Positions 1 to 5,528 of a DNA stretch of 8,567 nt are shown one piece after another. Made by a program: the position numbers and the translations under genes. Origin of the DNA: Sphingomonadales bacterium (GTDB taxonomy: Bacteria > Pseudomonadota > Alphaproteobacteria > Sphingomonadales > Sphingomonadaceae); the NCBI GenBank assembly GCA_027489295.1, contig JAIYAA010000103.1:1-8567 (forward strand), given 5' to 3'. The notes beneath the pieces were generated by a model, which saw only the letters and a program-made list of their open reading frames with translations, was not told the origin of the DNA and searched no databases. Each line of letters opens with the position of its first letter. Positions within the stretch are counted from its first letter, which is position 1.

Positions 1-203
1 AACGGCTGAACACGCGCGCCGAGGCGATCGGCAGGCGCGCGGCGGACGATGCCGCCGCAAGGCTTGGGGCGCGGGTGGACGAGGCGGTACCCGGCGTGGC
101 CGTGGCGGTCGACGGCGCCCGCGTCACCCTGTCGGCGCGGGGGCTGTGGCAGCGCTGGCTCGCCGATCCGGGCCTGCGCTGGTTGGGAGGGCTGCTGCGA
201 TGA
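1..203 (+). CDS. Small head-tail-region protein, 3' end only
   Basis: An open frame enters from the left edge (first full codon at base 3) and ends at TGA 201-203, giving 66 visible residues. The visible part has an Ala/Arg-rich, probably helical stretch (begins RLNTRAEAIGRRAADD), a short Val-rich beta-like segment (GVAVAVDGARVTLSARG) and a Trp-rich tail ending LRWLGGLLR. Its stop overlaps the ATG of the DUF3168 gene by four bases (ATGA), so it belongs to the same operon. In GTA and siphophage maps this slot, just before the tail terminator, holds the head-tail joining protein (gp7 position or an HK97 gp10-type protein). I recognise no defining motif, so the function is inferred from position only. 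The start codon lies upstream of the window. Confidence 0.6.
   Translation, partial: RLNTRAEAIGRRAADDAAARLGARVDEAVPGVAVAVDGARVTLSARGLWQRWLADPGLRWLGGLLR
185..190 (+). promoter_or_regulatory. Ribosome binding site for the DUF3168 gene
   Basis: GGGAGG lies nine bases before the ATG at 200. It decides the start. The same frame is open from an ATG at 146, but translation from there would run inside the preceding gene and add an N-terminus unlike the family, whereas the ATG at 200 gives a typical MNPQDTITGAVRAAL start. Confidence 0.6.
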
Positions 204-607
204 ACCCGCAGGACACGATCACCGGCGCGGTGCGCGCCGCGCTGGCGGGACAGGCGGCGCTGGTGGCGCAGGTCAACGGCATCTTCGATGCGCCGCCCGC
301 CCGCACCCCGCGCCCCTACCTGCTGGTCGACGATCCGGTGCTGACCGATTGGAGCACCAAGGACCAGGACGGCCGCGAGGTGCGGATCGCGGTGCTGGCG
401 AAGGATGCGGGCCAGGCGCGCGCACGGGCGCGGGAGCTGGCGGATCTCGTCGAGGCGGCGATCGCGGCGATGCCCCCGGCGCTGGGCGGCGGCTGGCAGG
501 TGGCGAGCTGCGTGCTGGTCCGCAGCCGGCTGGTGGCGGAGGGCGAGACCAACGTGACGGCGATCGTGGAGCACCGCGTGCGGATGCTGCGCGATATTCA
601 TCCATAG
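200..607 (+). CDS. DUF3168 tail terminator protein (GTA gp8-like)
   Basis: This 135-residue protein is of the DUF3168 family, which corresponds to the GTA gp8 or siphophage tail-terminator position. The family forms a ring that ends tail-tube growth and joins the tail to the head. Recognisable features are the N-terminal helix (QDTITGAVRAALAGQAALV), the loop-strand segment with TPRPYLLVDDPVLTDWSTKD at about residues 34-53, the helix rich in Ala and Arg (about residues 70-90) and a C-terminal strand pair ending in EHRVRMLRD. The length is normal for the family. The start at 200 overlaps the upstream stop by four bases. It is followed by the only non-overlapping junction in the module, an 11-base gap. 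The assignment is secure at family level; the terminator role comes from family knowledge. Confidence 0.85.
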   Translation: MNPQDTITGAVRAALAGQAALVAQVNGIFDAPPARTPRPYLLVDDPVLTDWSTKDQDGREVRIAVLAKDAGQARARARELADLVEAAIAAMPPALGGGWQVASCVLVRSRLVAEGETNVTAIVEHRVRMLRDIHP

Positions 608-613
608 GGAGAA
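607..613 (+). promoter_or_regulatory. Strong ribosome binding site for the major tail protein
   Basis: GGGAGAA sits five bases before the ATG at 619, within the only true gap between genes in the module (608-618). Its last gene-internal base is the final G of the previous stop codon. It lets the most abundant tail protein start translation independently of its upstream neighbour. It also selects 619 over in-frame upstream ATGs, starting at 49, that lie inside other genes. Confidence 0.65.
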
Positions 614-618
614 CCAAC

Positions 619-1026
619 ATGGCAGCGGAGAAGGGCAGCGCCTTTCTGCTCAAGGTGGGCAATGGCGCGGTACCGGTGGTGTATGCCACCGTCGCGGGGC
701 TGCGGACCACGCAGCTTTCGGTGAACGGCGAGGCGGTGGCGATCACCAGCAAGGATTCGGGCGGCTGGCGCGAGCTGCTGTCCGGCGCCGGGGTGCGATC
801 GGTCAGCGTGTCGGCCGCGGGCGTGTTCACCGGATCGGCGGCGGAGGTGCGGGTGAAGGCCAATGCGCTGGCCGGCACGCTCGACGACTATCGGCTGAGC
901 TTCGAGAGCGGCGAGACGATGACCGGCAGGTTTCTCGTCACCCGGCTCGACTATGCCGGGGATTTCAACGGCGAGCGCAGCTACACGCTGAGCCTGGAAA
1001 GCTCCGGCCCGGTGGTGAGCGCATGA
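619..1026 (+). CDS. Major tail tube protein, TP901-1 family (GTA gp9-like)
   Basis: This 135-residue protein would polymerise into the hexameric rings of the non-contractile tail tube. The start MAAEKGSAFLLKVG, followed by a beta-strand-rich body (TTQLSVNGEAVAITSKDSGG, then GVRSVSVSAAGVFTGSAAE, then LDDYRLSFESGETMTGRFLV, ending GERSYTLSLESSGPV), is typical of the TP901-1 major tail protein family and of GTA gp9. The conserved pattern 'VAITSKDSGGWRELL...GVRSVSVSAAGVF' is clear. The gene has its own strong ribosome binding site and is the only one here with a gap before it, consistent with need for many copies. The TGA overlaps the ATG of the next gene (ATGA, 1023-1026). The in-frame extension back to base 49 is a shadow of the upstream genes. 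Confidence 0.9.
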   Translation: MAAEKGSAFLLKVGNGAVPVVYATVAGLRTTQLSVNGEAVAITSKDSGGWRELLSGAGVRSVSVSAAGVFTGSAAEVRVKANALAGTLDDYRLSFESGETMTGRFLVTRLDYAGDFNGERSYTLSLESSGPVVSA

Positions 1027-1334
1027 GCGGCGCCAATCCGGTGCGCGGCGAGGCCGCGTTGCGCGTGCGCGGCCTGTGCCTGGTGCTGCGGCCGAGCTTC
1101 GAGGCGCTGGTGGCGGCGGAGGCGGAACTCGGGCCGCTGTTCGCGCTGGTCGAACGCGCGGCGGGCGGGCGGCTGGGACTCGGCGAGATGGTCGCCTTGT
1201 TCTGGCACTGCCTGAAGGCAGCGCCCGAGGGGTTGACCCGCGACGCCTTTGCCGAAGGCGTCACCGAAGCCGGGCTGGCGGCGGCGACGCCGGCGCTCAA
1301 GGCGCTGCTCGGCCAGATCCTCGCGGGGCGGTGA
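1023..1334 (+). CDS. GTA gp10-like tail assembly chaperone
   Basis: This 103-residue protein resembles the gene transfer agent gp10 family (Phage_TAC_11 type). Family members act as the first of two tail chaperones that hold the tape measure and guide tube assembly. Visible hallmarks are ALRVRGLCLVLRPSFEALVA near the N-terminus (residues 11-30), the central 'LFALVERAAGGRLGLGEM' segment and the 'LTRDAFAEGVTEAGL' helix followed by a Leu-rich C-terminus. The position between the major tail protein and a small gp10.1-type frame supports the role. Its start overlaps the previous stop by four bases with no strong ribosome binding site, so translation is probably coupled. The stop and the next start share one base (TGATG). 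The chaperone role is inferred from family and position. Confidence 0.82.
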   Translation: MSGANPVRGEAALRVRGLCLVLRPSFEALVAAEAELGPLFALVERAAGGRLGLGEMVALFWHCLKAAPEGLTRDAFAEGVTEAGLAAATPALKALLGQILAGR

Positions 1335-1525
1335 TGCGCTTCGCGGAGGCCGCCGCCCGGCTGGCCGGGCTGGCGGGGCTGGCGCTCGGCTGGTCCCCCG
1401 ATCGGTTCTGGCGCGCGACGCCCGCCGAACTGGCGGCGCTGGTGCGGGCGGCGGCGGGTGATGGCGCCGAACCGCCCGCGCCGGACCTGATCGCACGATT
1501 GCAGGAGCAATTTCCCGATGGATGA
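1334..1525 (+). CDS. Small tail assembly chaperone, rcc01693/gp10.1-like
   Basis: This 63-residue protein carries the motif LGWSPDRFWRATPAELAALV (residues 18-37), the signature of the small GTA chaperones (rcc01693-like, Phage_TAC_6 type) encoded between gp10 and the tape measure. The usual form is G-W-x-P-x-x-F-W-x-x-T-P-x-E-L. It begins MRFAEAAARLAGLAGLAL and ends LIARLQEQFPDG. It starts at the TGATG junction with the upstream chaperone and its end overlaps the tape measure gene by eight bases. In many siphophages the two chaperones are joined by a programmed frameshift; here they are separate frames. The same frame stays open back to base 1076, but that part shadows gp10. The paired chaperone role is family knowledge plus position. 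Confidence 0.8.
   Translation: MRFAEAAARLAGLAGLALGWSPDRFWRATPAELAALVRAAAGDGAEPPAPDLIARLQEQFPDG
1503..1507 (+). promoter_or_regulatory. Ribosome binding site for the tape measure gene
   Basis: AGGAG lies ten bases before the ATG at 1518, inside the end of the small chaperone gene. It supports 1518 as the start, giving MDEEIERLVVSV, rather than the out-of-frame ATG at 1522. Confidence 0.5.
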
Positions 1526-2084
1526 GGAAATCGAACGGCTGGTGGTGTCGGTGCGTGCCGACACCGCCGGCTTTGCGCGCGATGTCGACGCGATGCGCGG
1601 CACGCTGGAGGGGCCGCTGGCCGGCGGTGTCGACCGGGCCGGGCGGACGATCGAGACGACGCTGCTGCGCGCCGCGCGTACCGGCAAGATCGGCTTCGAC
1701 GATCTCGCCAAGGTGGCGATCCGCGCGCTGGACGAGATCGCCAAGGCGGCGCTCGACCTCCCCAGCCCCTCGATGGGCGGCGGCAGCAGGGGCAGCGGGA
1801 GCAGCGGGCTGGTCTCGCTGCTGGTCAACCTGCTGGGCTCGCCGGGGCGGGCGACGGGCGGGCCGGTGAGCCCCGGCCGGCCCTATCTGGTCGGCGAGCG
1901 CGGACCCGAACTGTTCGTGCCGACCAGCGCCGGCCAGGTCGCGGCGGCGGCACAGGGCGGCGGGCGCGACGTGCGCGTGGCGATCACCGTCAACGCGGCC
2001 GCGGGCGCTGCGCCGGCCGCACTGGCCCAGTCGAGCCGGCAGGTGGCGCGGGCGGTACGCGCGGCGCTGGCGGGGCTCGACTGA
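1518..2084 (+). CDS. Short tail tape measure protein (GTA gp11-like)
   Basis: This 188-residue protein is the likely tape measure, the ruler filling the tail tube during assembly. The N-terminus (MDEEIERLVVSVRADTAGFA) resembles lambda-like tape measures. A helical middle (about residues 40-80) is followed by a Gly/Ser linker (86-97), a short hydrophobic segment (SGLVSLLVNLLG, 96-107) and the diagnostic C-terminal block GGPVSPGRPYLVGERGPELF (114-133), shared by many phage tape measures ('G..V..G.PYLVGE.GPELFVP'). The C-terminus is an Ala-rich helix. It is far shorter than typical phage tape measures (usually several hundred residues or more) but near GTA gp11 length, implying a very short tail. 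It overlaps the previous gene by eight bases and shares one base with the next. Confidence 0.85.
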   Translation: MDEEIERLVVSVRADTAGFARDVDAMRGTLEGPLAGGVDRAGRTIETTLLRAARTGKIGFDDLAKVAIRALDEIAKAALDLPSPSMGGGSRGSGSSGLVSLLVNLLGSPGRATGGPVSPGRPYLVGERGPELFVPTSAGQVAAAAQGGGRDVRVAITVNAAAGAAPAALAQSSRQVARAVRAALAGLD

Positions 2085-4342
2085 TGGGCTGGTGGCTTGC
2101 CGACCGGCGCCAGGACCAGGCCGAGGGCGTGATCAGCCGGTTCGATCCGGTTTATTGGACCGTCGATTTCCCCCGGCCGATGATGGCGAGCGTGGTGACC
2201 ACGGCGCCGGACGCGCTGCGGGTCGATCTGGTCTTCCAGCGGCGCGGCGATCTGGCCGGGCTGATCTGGGAGGCGGAAGACCGCTGGGACCATCCGCTGC
2301 TCGCCTATGCGACCGACCGCGATTTCCGCCGCTGCCGGCTGCGGTTCCGCTGGCGCTCCGCGGGCATCGCGCCGCTCGATGCGGTCCACGGGCCGGTGCT
2401 GACGATCGAGGGGCGCGACGCGACCGGCGCGGCGCGCGCCTGGTATGTGCGGCTGTGGAACTATGCGCAGGGCAGCCCCGAGGATGCCGAGGTGGCGATC
2501 GACTTCGCCGCGCTGGACGGCGGCTTCCTGCTCCCCGCCGAGGCGGACCCGGTCTGGGCCGGCGATATCGACCGGATGTTCGTGTCGCTGGTGCCGCCGG
2601 GCTACGCGCCCGACGACGAGACGGCGCTGGCTGCACCGGCCGAGGGCTGGGTCGAACTGACCGGCATCGCCTGCGAAGGGCCCGGATCGGTGCTGGCGAT
2701 CGGCGATGTGGTGGTACCCGAACACGGCCTTTCGATCGCGACCGGCTATGACGATGCCTATAACCAGACGCCGGCGCGATTGCTGCGCAGCATGCTCCAG
2801 CTCGGCTATCGCGGCGACATTCTCCATTATGTGGGGATGAGCCATTATCTTCGGCTCGAGCCACTGTCGGGCGGCTTCTATGTCAGCCTGGCGGGCGGCG
2901 TGCTCAACCGCGTCTGCGCAGCGTGGCACGCCGATTTCGCGGCCCGCGCCAGGGCGCTCGGCTATGGCGTGATCTGGTCGCTGAGCTACGAACTGCTCGA
3001 CCAGCATGTCTGGGGCGACTGGAAGCAGCGGGCGGCGGACGGCAGCCCCGCGCTGACCGGATGGAGCCCGCCCTCGACGCTGCTCTCGCCCGCCCATGCC
3101 GGCGCGATGGCCTATCTGCGCGCCGTGGCGCTGGCCTTTGTGGAGATCGCGCAGGGCGCGGGGCTGCCGGTGCAGTTCCAGGTCGGCGAGCCCTGGTGGT
3201 GGGTGATGGCCGATGGTCGGCTGTGCATCCATGATGCCGCGGCACGGGCAACGCTGGGCGATCCGCCGCCGCAGAATGTGCGCGGGCCGGTCGATACCGG
3301 GGTGCTCGACGCGGCCGGGGCGCTGCTCGCGGCCTCGACGCTGGCGCTGCGCGATGCGGTGAAGGCGGCGGCGCCCGATGCCCGCGTGCTGCTGCTGGCC
3401 TATCTGCCGACGGTGCTCGATCCGGCGATGCCGGAACTGAAGCGTGCCAATCTGCCGATCGGCTGGGCGGCGCCGGCTTTCGACGTGCTGCAGCTCGAGG
3501 ATTATGACTGGGCGGCGGCGGGCAATGCCGCCGCGTCCGAACGGGCGGTGACCGCGGTGACGGCGCGGCTCGGCTATCCGGTGGCGCGGCAGCACTATCT
3601 CGCCGGATTCGTGCTGCGCAGCGCGGACAAGGCGCAGTGGCAGGCGATCGCCGAGGCGGCGGCGCGCGGCCGGGCCCGCGGCGTGGCGGCAACCTATGTG
3701 TGGGCGCTGCCGCAGGTGGCGCGCGATGGCTTCACCCATTTCGACCAGGAGGCGGACGTGACCCCCTTCGATGACGTGCTGTTCCCGATCGCGCTGGGGC
3801 GCGAGGCGGAGGTGGCGCCCGAGCTTTCCACCGCGATCGTCACCAGCGCCGGCGGCGCCGAGCGCCGCAATGCCGCCTGGGCGGAGGCGCGGACCCGGTA
3901 TGACGTCGGCCCCGGGGTACGCTCCGAGGCGGACATCGCAGCACTGCTCGGCTTCTTCCGGGCGCGGATGGGGCCGGCGCGGGGCTTCCGGCTGCGCGAT
4001 CCGTTCGATTCCGAGGCGAGGGACGAACGGATCGGGACCGGCGACGGCACGACCGCACGGTTCCAGCTGGTTCGGACCTATGGGGAGAACGTGCGGCGGA
4101 TCACCCGTCCGGTGGCGGGCACGGTGTCGCTAAAGCTGAACGGTGTGCCGACGTCGGCCTTTTCGCTGGGCGCGGGCGGCGTGGTGACGCTCGACGTGCC
4201 GCCGGCCGCGGGCGTGCAGCTGACCGCCTCCTTCGTCTTCGACGTACCGGTGCGCTTTGCCGAGGATCAGCTGCGGGTGAGCCGCGCGACCTACCTCGCC
4301 GGGGCAGCGGCCTCGGTGCCGCTGGTGGAGATTCGCGAATGA
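2084..4342 (+). CDS. Distal tail protein: N-terminal TIM-barrel-like module fused to C-terminal DUF2460 (GTA gp12-like)
   Basis: The protein has 752 residues, while GTA gp12/DUF2460 proteins are usually about 200. DUF2460 fills residues 562-752: FDDVLFPIALGREAEVAPEL, GGAERRNAAWAEARTRYDVG, then VRSEADIAALLGFFRARMGP and FRLRDPFD, all typical of the family. This part forms the distal tail ring beneath the tube. Residues 1-200 are beta-rich with many Trp (YWTVDFPRP, IWEAEDRW, YVRLWNYAQG). Residues 240-550 alternate helices and hydrophobic strands like a (beta/alpha)8 barrel: GDILHYVGMSH, YGVIWSLSYELL, LPVQFQVGEPWWW, ARVLLLAYLP, FDVLQLEDYDW, ATYVWALPQ. E369 (GEPWWW) and E472/D473 (LEDYDW) sit at strand ends where glycoside hydrolases carry catalytic acids. 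I do not know the exact family and activity is unproven. It is one continuous frame starting at TGATG 2082-2086. Confidence 0.8.
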   Translation: MGWWLADRRQDQAEGVISRFDPVYWTVDFPRPMMASVVTTAPDALRVDLVFQRRGDLAGLIWEAEDRWDHPLLAYATDRDFRRCRLRFRWRSAGIAPLDAVHGPVLTIEGRDATGAARAWYVRLWNYAQGSPEDAEVAIDFAALDGGFLLPAEADPVWAGDIDRMFVSLVPPGYAPDDETALAAPAEGWVELTGIACEGPGSVLAIGDVVVPEHGLSIATGYDDAYNQTPARLLRSMLQLGYRGDILHYVGMSHYLRLEPLSGGFYVSLAGGVLNRVCAAWHADFAARARALGYGVIWSLSYELLDQHVWGDWKQRAADGSPALTGWSPPSTLLSPAHAGAMAYLRAVALAFVEIAQGAGLPVQFQVGEPWWWVMADGRLCIHDAAARATLGDPPPQNVRGPVDTGVLDAAGALLAASTLALRDAVKAAAPDARVLLLAYLPTVLDPAMPELKRANLPIGWAAPAFDVLQLEDYDWAAAGNAAASERAVTAVTARLGYPVARQHYLAGFVLRSADKAQWQAIAEAAARGRARGVAATYVWALPQVARDGFTHFDQEADVTPFDDVLFPIALGREAEVAPELSTAIVTSAGGAERRNAAWAEARTRYDVGPGVRSEADIAALLGFFRARMGPARGFRLRDPFDSEARDERIGTGDGTTARFQLVRTYGENVRRITRPVAGTVSLKLNGVPTSAFSLGAGGVVTLDVPPAAGVQLTASFVFDVPVRFAEDQLRVSRATYLAGAAASVPLVEIRE
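4327..4330 (+). promoter_or_regulatory. Ribosome binding site for the DUF2163 hub gene
   Basis: GGAG lies eight bases before the ATG at 4339, inside the last codons of the gp12-like gene. Together with the four-base ATGA overlap it fixes this start. Confidence 0.45.
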
Positions 4343-5145
4343 GCTGGCTGGAGGGAACCCTGACCACCGTCACCCTGTGCTGGCGGATCGAGCGGCGCGA
4401 CGGCGTGACGATCGGGCTGACCGCGCACGATCGCGACCTGCGGATCGACGGGCTGCTCTATCGCGCCGCACCGGGCATGACGCCGAGCGCGGTCGTGCGC
4501 AGCGCCACGCTGGAGGCGGACAGCATGGACGTGCACGGCGTGCTGGCCAGCGATGCGATTTCGGAAGCGGACCTGCTCGCCGGTCGCTGGGATGGTGCGC
4601 GCGTCGTGCTGTTCGCAACCGACTGGACCGATCCCGGCGACCGGGTGCCGCTGGGCGAGGGCGTGATCGGCGCGGTCGAGACGCAGGACGGCGCGCTGAC
4701 CGCGGAATTGCGCGGCCGGACCGCCGCGTTCGACGCGCCGGTGGGGGAGGCGACGTCGCCCGATTGCCGCGCCCAGCTGGGCGACGCGCGCTGTCGCGTG
4801 CCGATGGCGGGGCGCCGCTGCTTCGCGCGGGTGCTGGCGGTGGAGGATGCGGTGCTGCGGGTGGATCGCATCGAACCGCTCGCCAATGCCTATGGCGGCG
4901 GGCGGCTGCGCTGGTTCGGCGGCGCGAACACCGGCCTGGAGGATGCGATCGCGGTGTCGGACGGCGATCGGCTGACGCTGCGACGGCCGCCGCGCTTCGA
5001 CGGCGTCGGCGCGCTGGTCGAGCTGATCGAGGGGTGCGACGCGCGGCTCGAAACCTGCGCGGCCCGGTTCGGCAACGTCGCCAATTTTCGCGGCGAGCCC
5101 TATTTGCCGGGCACCGACCTGCTCACCCGGTATCCGGGCGCATGA
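4339..5145 (+). CDS. DUF2163 tail tip hub protein (GTA gp13-like), likely iron-sulfur site
   Basis: This 268-residue protein is of the DUF2163 family, the GTA gp13 hub at the tail tip between the gp12 ring and gp15. The N-terminal domain (MSWLEGTLTTVTLCWRIERR, then GLTAHDRDLRIDGLLYRAAP) and the C-terminal domain ending GCDARLETCAARFGNVANFR, then GEPYLPG, are characteristic. Four cysteines in two pairs, C143-x8-C152 (SPDCRAQLGDARC) and C233-x6-C240 (CDARLETC), have the same spacing within each pair that I recall for the [4Fe-4S] ligands of lambda tail-tip protein gpL. That supports a metal cluster here. C14 and C161 are additional cysteines. The length is normal for the family. The gene overlaps both neighbours by four bases (ATGA at each end), so its translation is coupled to theirs. 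Confidence 0.88.
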   Translation: MSWLEGTLTTVTLCWRIERRDGVTIGLTAHDRDLRIDGLLYRAAPGMTPSAVVRSATLEADSMDVHGVLASDAISEADLLAGRWDGARVVLFATDWTDPGDRVPLGEGVIGAVETQDGALTAELRGRTAAFDAPVGEATSPDCRAQLGDARCRVPMAGRRCFARVLAVEDAVLRVDRIEPLANAYGGGRLRWFGGANTGLEDAIAVSDGDRLTLRRPPRFDGVGALVELIEGCDARLETCAARFGNVANFRGEPYLPGTDLLTRYPGA

Positions 5146-5528
5146 GCGGCGCGGCGGTGCTCGCGGCGGCGCGAGGGGCCATCGGTGCGCCGTTTCGCCC
5201 GCAGGGGCGCGACGTGGCGCACGGGCTGGACTGTGTGGGGCTGGCCGCGCTGGCGCTGGGGCGGTCGGCGCCGCTCGGCTATCGGCTGCGCACCGGCGAT
5301 GCGGCGCGCGTCGCGGCGGCGCTGCGGGCGGCGGGGCTGGTGCCCGTTGCCGCGGCGGAGCCCGGCGACCTGCTCCTTTGCCGCAGCGGCCCCGGCCAGC
5401 TGCATCTGGCGATCCGCAGCGACGCCGGGATCATCCATGCCGATGCGATGGCGCGCCGGGTGGTCGAGCGGCCGGGGCCGGTGCCCTGGCCCGTGCTCGG
5501 CTGCTGGCGACTGGGGGAGGGCGACTGA
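5142..5528 (+). CDS. NlpC/P60-family tail peptidase (GTA gp14-like)
   Basis: This 128-residue protein matches the phage NlpC/P60 cell-wall peptidase of GTA loci (gp14). Such enzymes cleave peptide stems of peptidoglycan so the tail can reach the inner membrane. The catalytic cysteine is C31 in GLDCVGLAAL, the family's D-C-x-G-L motif. The likely catalytic histidine is H88 in PGDLLLCRSGPGQLHLAI, and H99 in GIIHADAM is the usual third polar residue. The closing segment WPVLGCWRL matches the family's C-terminal strand. There is no signal peptide, as expected for a particle component. It is slightly short for the family (typically about 140-150 residues) but all key residues are present. It overlaps the hub gene by four bases and shares one base with the next gene. 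No clear ribosome binding site is seen, which suggests coupling. Confidence 0.87.
   Translation: MSGAAVLAAARGAIGAPFRPQGRDVAHGLDCVGLAALALGRSAPLGYRLRTGDAARVAAALRAAGLVPVAAAEPGDLLLCRSGPGQLHLAIRSDAGIIHADAMARRVVERPGPVPWPVLGCWRLGEGD
5513..5520 (+). promoter_or_regulatory. Strong ribosome binding site for the gp15-like gene
   Basis: GGGGGAGG lies seven bases before the ATG at 5528, within the end of the peptidase gene. It confirms 5528 as the start rather than the in-frame ATG at 5378, which lies inside the peptidase gene. Confidence 0.6.

Noticed and set aside
49..618. N-terminal extension of the major tail protein frame back to base 49
   Set aside because: This part shadows the head-tail and DUF3168 genes, is low-complexity Gly/Arg/Ala, and a strong ribosome binding site marks the ATG at 619.
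1320..1336. Programmed -1 frameshift joining gp10 and gp10.1
   Set aside because: No canonical slippery heptamer is aligned to the frame, and the TGATG overlap gives a simple reinitiation explanation.
1883..3739. A 618-codon open frame on the minus strand opposite the gp12-like gene
   Set aside because: It is Arg/His/Gln-rich without recognisable domains, spans parts of two real genes and is explained by high GC depleting stop codons.
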